NCBI GenBank assembly: GCA_019348445.1
Contig: JAHWJK010000056.1
Span: 1-10,421 of the forward strand
Direction of reading: 5' to 3'
Length of the DNA stretch: 10,421 nt
DNA from: Actinomycetota bacterium
GTDB lineage: Bacteria > Actinomycetota > CADDZG01 > WHSQ01
Part shown: positions 5,637 through 10,421 of the stretch, one piece after another
Layout: every line of letters starts with the position of its first letter
How positions within the stretch are numbered: position 1 is the stretch's first letter
The notes under the pieces: generated by a model
What the model was told of the DNA's origin: nothing
The model's database searches: none
What the model saw: only the letters and a program-made list of their open reading frames with translations
Made by a program: the position numbers and the translations under genes

Positions 5637-6662
5637 TTACCCCTTCCCCGCCAAGACCTCGTCGAAGAACGCCGCGAGCATCGTATTGAACTCCGCGTGT
5701 CTCTCCATCATCGTCATGTGACCCGCCTTGTCGAACGTCTTGAGCTCGGCTTTCGGCAGATTTTCGGCGAGGAACTGTGATGCACCGGGAACGGTTATCC
5801 GGTCGTGCGTGCCTGTGATCACGAGAACCGGCACCGTTACGTCCGGCAGCAGTTCGGTGACCTCGAAGTCGCGATACGCCTTGAACAGATCGAAGATCAC
5901 GTCGGTCGATGTCTCGGCGAGCATGTCGTAGGTGAAATCGACCTGACGCGCGGACGAGTGCGGGCCGAACGCTGCGAACGAAACGATCATGAACAAGGAA
6001 TCGGACGGCCTGATGATCTTGCGCAGATACTCGACCCGTTCGTGGTAGTTGCCAAGGGCGTCCAGAGGGCGACGCAACACCCGTTCTGCTCGCGCTATCG
6101 CGGCGCCGCCGGTAACGGTTTCGTAGGCGGGCCGGTGCGTCGTATTCACGCACACGACGCCCTTGATCCTCGACCCGAGCAGATCTGTCTGCGAGCTACA
6201 CAGATCGAGAGCGATCATCCCGCCGACCGAGTGCCCGACCAGGACGACCTCTTCGAGACCCGCATCGTCGATGACCGCGATCAGGTCGTCTACGAGAGTC
6301 GCGATGTTGTACCGGCGATCGCCTTTCGGGCGCGAGCGCCCATGCCCGCGTAGGTCGTAGAAGACCAGCCGATGGTCCCCGATTCCCCCAAGTTGGTAAT
6401 GCCACACGTCGGTCCGGAGCGCCGACCCGTGCAGGAAGACGGCGCCGCGTTTCGACGGGGGCCCAGCCTCCTCGACGAAGATGCGAGCGCCGTCGGAGAG
6501 CTCGATCGTCCTCGACCGCACGCCGCGTCGTTTACCGAAATCTTCGCCGGCTTCGGTGTCGTTGAGCCGCCGTCTCTTAACAGCGGCCTTCTGCGCCGCG
6601 AGCCCGGCGCCGACACCGATGGCGGTCCCCGCCAGGGCGATCAAACCGGTTCGTCTAGCCAA
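5637..6662 (-). CDS. Alpha/beta hydrolase with N-terminal hydrophobic anchor
   Basis: This 341-residue alpha/beta hydrolase shows the oxyanion-hole motif LHGS (77-80), DLRGHGRS (103-110), the nucleophile elbow GHSVGG with Ser145, the acid Asp287 in TGTHDRI and the base His315 in KAGHM. Residues 6-24 are a hydrophobic stretch rich in Ala and Gly, followed by the basic KRRR, which would act as a signal anchor or membrane segment. The catalytic domain begins near residue 50. The start is a TTG overlapping the alr stop by 8 nt, with no strong ribosome site, so coupling to alr is likely and the exact start is uncertain. Similar hydrolases follow alr in many actinobacterial genomes. Substrate is unknown; esterase, lipase or epoxide-hydrolase-like activity are all possible. 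Confidence 0.9.
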   Translation of the reverse strand: MARRTGLIALAGTAIGVGAGLAAQKAAVKRRRLNDTEAGEDFGKRRGVRSRTIELSDGARIFVEEAGPPSKRGAVFLHGSALRTDVWHYQLGGIGDHRLVFYDLRGHGRSRPKGDRRYNIATLVDDLIAVIDDAGLEEVVLVGHSVGGMIALDLCSSQTDLLGSRIKGVVCVNTTHRPAYETVTGGAAIARAERVLRRPLDALGNYHERVEYLRKIIRPSDSLFMIVSFAAFGPHSSARQVDFTYDMLAETSTDVIFDLFKAYRDFEVTELLPDVTVPVLVITGTHDRITVPGASQFLAENLPKAELKTFDKAGHMTMMERHAEFNTMLAAFFDEVLAGKG

Positions 6663-7794
6663 CGTAGACCCGGGGAACGCGCGATGGGATACGAGCGGTG
6701 ACTTCGTAGTTGATGGTCCCGATGTTTTCGGCGATCTCTTCGGCGGTTATCCGGTCGTCGGCGTCGGCACCCAGAAGGGTCACGACTTCGCCGGTCGCAA
6801 CATCCTCGTCACCCACGTCCACCATGAACTGATCCATGCACACGGCTCCCGATACCTTGAAGCGGCGACCATGTACGAGTACGTCGCCGCGACCGGAAAG
6901 ACCTCTGTCGTAGCCATCGGCATATCCGCACGGAACGGTGATGACGCTTCCTTCCTTCGGAAGCTGGTAACCGAGCCCGTAAGAGACACCCTCGCCCGCG
7001 CCGACGGATTTCACCATGTTGACGCGGGCCTTCAGCGACAGGACGGGGCGCAGGTCGGCCATCCCGCGCAGCGCGCTGCCGGGCCACAGTCCATAGGCGG
7101 CGACGCCGACCCGGACCATGTCGCGATGAGATTCGGGGAGCGTCAATGTGGCCGCCGAATTCGCGATGTGCTTGTAACGAAGCTCGATGCCCGACCTCTC
7201 GATCTTCCCGACGACGTCGTCGAAGAGGTCCATCTGTTTACGTGTGAACGGGTGATCGGGGACGTCGGCGACGGCAAGATGGCTCCACGCGCCTTCTATA
7301 TCGAGGTGGGGCAAGGCGCTGATCTCTCCGATCGCCTGGAGGACTTCCTCTGCGGGAACGCCCACCCGATGCATCCCGGTATCGATCTTCACGTGAACGC
7401 GAGCCACCGTTCCGGCTGCACCTGCAGCCTCGGACAACGCGGCGGCAAAGTCGCGCGTGTACACCGCGCTCACAAGATCGGCGCTCACTACCGCGGGCGC
7501 GGCCTCGTACGGGGGTTCGGTGAAGACATGGATAGGCGAAGTGATGCCGGCGTCTCTCAGGTGCAGAGCCTCGGCGACGCGCGCGACGCCTAACCGGGAT
7601 GCGCCGGCCTCGAGCATCGTCGCGGCGCAGACTGGGTTCCCGTGGCCGTACGCGTATCCCTTGACCACGCCCATCACCTCGGCTGCGCCGGCGATGGCAC
7701 GCAACGTCTGGATGTTGTGCCGAAGAGCACCAAGATCGACCTCGGCCCACACCGGATGGCCGCGGCGTCGAACGTCTTCCGGACTCAGAACCAC
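6655..7794 (-). CDS. alr: Alanine racemase (PLP-dependent)
   Basis: Alr converts L-alanine to D-alanine for peptidoglycan cross-linking. The 379-residue product has the N-terminal TIM-barrel domain with the PLP lysine Lys45 in VVKGYAYGHG. It also has KIDTGMHRVG (136-145, holding the Arg that contacts PLP phenol oxygen and the Lys that is often carbamylated), HIANSAA, VRVGVAAYGL and the C-terminal domain with the second catalytic base Tyr272 (GVSYGLGY), PCGYADGYDR and VCMDQFMVDVG. Residues after Lys45 are Gly-Tyr, where Ala-Asp or Ala-Asn is common. The GTG start overlaps the nnr stop by 10 nt, with GGAGGG (7798-7803) 3 nt upstream. About ten residues precede the usual WAEVDL start. The location downstream of glmS groups cell-wall precursor genes. 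Confidence 0.97.
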   Translation of the reverse strand: MVLSPEDVRRRGHPVWAEVDLGALRHNIQTLRAIAGAAEVMGVVKGYAYGHGNPVCAATMLEAGASRLGVARVAEALHLRDAGITSPIHVFTEPPYEAAPAVVSADLVSAVYTRDFAAALSEAAGAAGTVARVHVKIDTGMHRVGVPAEEVLQAIGEISALPHLDIEGAWSHLAVADVPDHPFTRKQMDLFDDVVGKIERSGIELRYKHIANSAATLTLPESHRDMVRVGVAAYGLWPGSALRGMADLRPVLSLKARVNMVKSVGAGEGVSYGLGYQLPKEGSVITVPCGYADGYDRGLSGRGDVLVHGRRFKVSGAVCMDQFMVDVGDEDVATGEVVTLLGADADDRITAEEIAENIGTINYEVTARIPSRVPRVYVG

Positions 7795-9299
7795 GATCCC
7801 TCCACGACCAGATCCGCTGCCTCTCCCAGAGCCTCCGCAACGTCTCCGGCAACGACGCCGCTACTTCCGCGCGCCGCCGCCGCAAGCGTGCCCGCAACCC
7901 CGTGCACGTAAGCACTCGCCCACGTCGCCGTAAACGGATCGAGACCCGCGGCCAGATAAGCGGCACACGCTCCGGTTAGAACGTCTCCGGTACCCGCGGT
8001 AGCCAGCTCGGGCCCGCCGGTCGGATTGACGACGACGCGTCCACCGGCGTCCGCTATCAACGACCGATGCCCTTTGAGAAGCACGACACAGCCGAAGCGA
8101 CGTGCCGCTTCGGTAACCGCGCCCAGCCTCTCGTCCTGGACATCGCTCGTAGACGTGCCGAGAAGACGCGCGAGCTCCGCCGGATGCGGAGTGATGGTTA
8201 GTGGTGCGTGCCGTTCTTCCAGCATCGAAGGATCCTCCGCCGCGACGTTCAGCGCATCGGCGTCGGCGACGATGGGTAGCTCGGTCTCGTGCACCAACCG
8301 TTCGAGCAGACCGCGCTGCGAGTGACCGCGACCGATGCCGGGTCCTATCGCGATCGCGTCGGCCTTCGCCAGCAGATCCTTCGACGCTTCCAGCGCGTCG
8401 GGACCGAGCGTCGACCCGCTGACCGTCTGCGTGACGAGTTCCGGCACGGCTTCTGCTGCCGCCGCACGTACGCGTTCCGGCGCCACGAGGTTCACGTACC
8501 CGCAGCCGGCGCGGAGCGCGCCGCGTGCGGTTAGCAACGCCGCCCCAGTCATCTCGTCGGATCCTGCGAACAGCAGTACCGTGCCCGACGACCGTTTGTG
8601 CGAGTCCGCCGGTCGCGCCGGGATCGCGCGCGCGACGTCATCGCTCTCGATCATCATCGCGATGCCGCTCTCGACCGGAATACCGATATCGGCGACCTGA
8701 ACCGTACCCGCGCGCGTCGCTCCTTCGCCGATCGCGGTGCCTATCTTCTCGGCCCCCATCGCGACGGTCATCGTCGCCGCGACACAAGGTCCTTCGCACC
8801 GGCCGGAGCCGCCGTCTACACCGGAAGGGATGTCGACCGCCACGACGGGAACATCCAACCGGCTCATCGCTTCCAGCGCCTGGCCCGCTTCACCCTCCGC
8901 TCGTCCTCTGAAACCGGTCCCAAACACCGCGTCGACCACGACGTCGGCTCGCTCGAGGGCATCGACTTCGAAAGCGTCGACAGAGCCACCTTCCGAGAAC
9001 CACGCCGCGAGATGGTCGGCCGCTGCTCCTCGAGCCGTACGAACGTCACCAACAGAAAGAACGCGCACCGACGCTCCCTCACGTTGGAGAACCCGTGCCG
9101 CGACGAAGCCATCACCGCCGTTGTTGCCGTTGCCACAAACGACCGCAACCCGGAGTCCATATCGACGTCCGGCAACGTCGAGGACGGCGCGCGCAACGGC
9201 TCTGCCCGCGCGGTCCATCAGGAGTTCCGGCGGCGTCCCCGCGGCGATCGCGGCCTCATCAGCAGCCGCCATCTGTTGCGGGGTCGGCAGATATCTCAC
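7785..9299 (-). CDS. nnr: Bifunctional NAD(P)H-hydrate epimerase / ADP-dependent NAD(P)H-hydrate dehydratase
   Basis: This enzyme repairs hydrated NADH and NADPH. The N-terminal YjeF_N domain (about 1-215) epimerises R to S hydrates, and the C-terminal ribokinase-like domain (about 225-495) dehydrates S hydrates using ADP. The epimerase domain shows GNGNNGGDGF (56-65), DAVFGTGFRG and DIPSGVDGGSG. The dehydratase domain shows SSGTVLLFAGSDEMTGAALL, IGPGIGRG, VADADALN, TITPHPAELARLLG, VVLLKGHRS, NPTGGPELATAGTGDVLTG and catalytic Asp439 in the GTGD motif. The 504 residues match the fused bacterial form (E. coli Nnr is about 515). The GTG start forms a GTGA overlap with the glmS stop, implying coupling; the ribosome site is weak. 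Many actinobacteria have acpS between glmS and nnr; here it is missing. Confidence 0.96.
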   Translation of the reverse strand: MRYLPTPQQMAAADEAAIAAGTPPELLMDRAGRAVARAVLDVAGRRYGLRVAVVCGNGNNGGDGFVAARVLQREGASVRVLSVGDVRTARGAAADHLAAWFSEGGSVDAFEVDALERADVVVDAVFGTGFRGRAEGEAGQALEAMSRLDVPVVAVDIPSGVDGGSGRCEGPCVAATMTVAMGAEKIGTAIGEGATRAGTVQVADIGIPVESGIAMMIESDDVARAIPARPADSHKRSSGTVLLFAGSDEMTGAALLTARGALRAGCGYVNLVAPERVRAAAAEAVPELVTQTVSGSTLGPDALEASKDLLAKADAIAIGPGIGRGHSQRGLLERLVHETELPIVADADALNVAAEDPSMLEERHAPLTITPHPAELARLLGTSTSDVQDERLGAVTEAARRFGCVVLLKGHRSLIADAGGRVVVNPTGGPELATAGTGDVLTGACAAYLAAGLDPFTATWASAYVHGVAGTLAAAARGSSGVVAGDVAEALGEAADLVVEGSWF

Positions 9300-10421
9300 T
9301 CGACGGTGACGCTCTTCGCCAGGTTGCGTGGTTGGTCCGGGGACAACCCGCGTTCTTTCGCTACGAAATATGCGAGGAGCTGAAGTGGGATCGTGTCGAT
9401 CACCGGCGTTAGTAGTGGCTTCGTCGGGGGAACCTCGAAGAGCTCGTTCGCGAGCTCTCGCGCGCGGTCGTCTCCCCGGCGCGCAACGATGATCGTGTCG
9501 GCACCGCGGGCCCGTACCTCGGCGACGTTCGCCAGCATCTTCTCGTACAGCGCGTCTCCCGTAGCGATAGCGACGACCGGCGTACCTTGTTCGATCAGAG
9601 CGATCGCGCCGTGTTTCAACTCACCTGCTGCATAGCCTTCGGCGTGGATGTAGGAGATCTCCTTGAGCTTCAACGCGCCCTCGAAAGCCACGGCCGTTCC
9701 GACCCCGCGGCCGATGAACAGGAAATCGCGCGCCTGGGCATAACGCTTCGCAGCCCGCTGGACCTCACCCTGGATCGCCAGAACCTCTTCGATCTGATCG
9801 GGTAAAGCCTTCATCGCTTCGATCGTCTCAACGATCTTGTCCGCGGGCATGACCTGACGTTCCTGCGCGAGGTACAGGGCGAGGATGTTCATCGCGACGA
9901 GCTGAGCCAAAAACGTCTTCGTCGCAGCGACGCCGATCTCGGGGCCGGCATGCGTAAAGAGCACGGCGTCTGCATCGCGCGTGATCGACGAACCGACGAC
10001 ATTCGTGATCGCGACGACTTTCGCTCCCATCTCCTTCGCGAACCTGATCGCCGCAAGGGTGTCCGCGGTCTCGCCGGACTGAGCGATCCCGATAACCATC
10101 GAATGCTCGTCGAGAACGGGGTCGCGGTAGCGGAACTCGGATGCGAGGTCGAGCTCGACCGGGATCCGCGTGTAGTGCTCGATCGAGTGCTTCGCAGCCA
10201 TGCCGGCATGGAACGACGTCCCGCACGCGACGACCACGATCTTGTCGATCGCGCGCAGAGCAGAGTTATCCCAATGAACCTCGTCGAGGGTTATCGTCCC
10301 GTCTTCGTCGAGGCGTCCCCTGATCGTGTTCTGGACCGCTTCCGGCTGCTCGAAGATCTCCTTCAGCATGAAGTCTTCGTAGCCGCCCTTCTCGGCAGCC
10401 TCCATGTCCCACTCGACGTGC
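9296..10421 (-). CDS. glmS: Glutamine-fructose-6-phosphate aminotransferase GlmS (partial, 5' end outside window)
   Basis: GlmS makes glucosamine-6-phosphate from fructose-6-phosphate and glutamine, the first step to UDP-GlcNAc. About 374 residues are visible, starting mid-protein at HVEWD with AEKGGYEDFMLKEIFEQP, the linker after the glutaminase domain. Two SIS isomerase domains follow. The first has CGTSFHAG, SGETADT, TNVVGSSI and AGPEIGVAATKTF (AGPEIGVASTKAF is the common form). The second has FIGRGVGTAVAFEGALKLKEISYIHAEGYAAGELKHG. The C-terminus DQPRNLAKSVTVE is identical to the canonical tail carrying the catalytic lysine of the isomerase site. An internal ATG at 10405 is not the start, since the frame continues in conserved sequence to the edge. 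The glutaminase domain lies beyond position 10421. No glmS ribozyme can be assessed because the 5' region is absent. Confidence 0.98.
   Translation of the reverse strand, partial: HVEWDMEAAEKGGYEDFMLKEIFEQPEAVQNTIRGRLDEDGTITLDEVHWDNSALRAIDKIVVVACGTSFHAGMAAKHSIEHYTRIPVELDLASEFRYRDPVLDEHSMVIGIAQSGETADTLAAIRFAKEMGAKVVAITNVVGSSITRDADAVLFTHAGPEIGVAATKTFLAQLVAMNILALYLAQERQVMPADKIVETIEAMKALPDQIEEVLAIQGEVQRAAKRYAQARDFLFIGRGVGTAVAFEGALKLKEISYIHAEGYAAGELKHGAIALIEQGTPVVAIATGDALYEKMLANVAEVRARGADTIIVARRGDDRARELANELFEVPPTKPLLTPVIDTIPLQLLAYFVAKERGLSPDQPRNLAKSVTVE

Noticed and set aside
4865..5689. Plus-strand open frame of 274 codons opposite the aminopeptidase
   Set aside because: Antisense shadow; the minus-strand product carries all M29 metal-ligand motifs.
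6481..7593. Plus-strand open frame of 370 codons opposite alr and the hydrolase gene
   Set aside because: It spans two real genes on the other strand, has no domain I can recognise and looks like a high-GC shadow. The conserved motifs are all on the minus strand.
8598..9383. Plus-strand open frames (261 and 190 codons) opposite nnr
   Set aside because: Arg/Ser/Pro-rich translations typical of shadow frames in high-GC DNA, opposite an intact two-domain enzyme.
1..10421. Search for CRISPR arrays, tRNA/rRNA genes, insertion sequences and direct repeats
   Set aside because: I saw no periodic repeats, no cloverleaf-like segments with conserved T-loop bases and no terminal inverted repeats. Coding density leaves almost no room for them.

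Overview
This window is a tightly packed bacterial housekeeping cluster. All twelve genes lie on the minus strand, so transcription runs from position 10421 toward position 1. High GC content, frequent GTG/TTG starts, stop/start overlaps and gene order all point to an actinobacterium (phylum Actinomycetota), probably an uncultured lineage. The order glmS, nnr, alr, alpha/beta hydrolase, tsaE, tsaB, rimI, tsaD, groES is a familiar actinobacterial arrangement. The phylum call is an inference from synteny and protein style, and I cannot name a genus.

Region A (10421 to 4514) starts with the C-terminal two thirds of glmS (glucosamine-6-phosphate synthase). It continues with a fused NAD(P)H-hydrate epimerase/dehydratase (nnr), alanine racemase (alr), an alpha/beta hydrolase with an N-terminal hydrophobic anchor, and an M29 metallo-aminopeptidase. 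glmS and alr feed peptidoglycan precursor synthesis and nnr repairs damaged nicotinamide cofactors. Stops and starts overlap or lie within 16 nt, as in a single operon.

Region B (4513 to 822) begins with a family 4 Fe-S uracil-DNA glycosylase that lacks a good Shine-Dalgarno sequence. A promoter-like element is placed so that its transcript would start at the ATG (leaderless). The gene is followed by tsaE, tsaB, rimI and tsaD. TsaB, TsaD and TsaE are the transferase complex that makes tRNA t6A37; the TsaC/Sua5 partner is not here. RimI acetylates protein N-termini. These genes are joined by TGATG, GTGA and 10-nt overlaps, consistent with translational coupling.

Region C (821 to 5) holds a small uncharacterised protein with a CxCxxxxC cluster, then a heat-shock control region, then groES. 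The control region has a perfect CIRCE operator (TTAGCACTC-N9-GAGTGCTAA) overlapping a sigma-A-like promoter. groEL would be expected just beyond position 1 but is not visible.

There is no mobile element, CRISPR array, RNA gene, defence gene or obvious horizontally acquired island. No intergenic gap exceeds about 95 bases. I found no convincing undescribed system. The points most worth checking are the leaderless-type promoter of the glycosylase gene, its C-terminal clamp-binding-like motif, the small cysteine-motif protein, and the terminal extensions on TsaE and TsaD.
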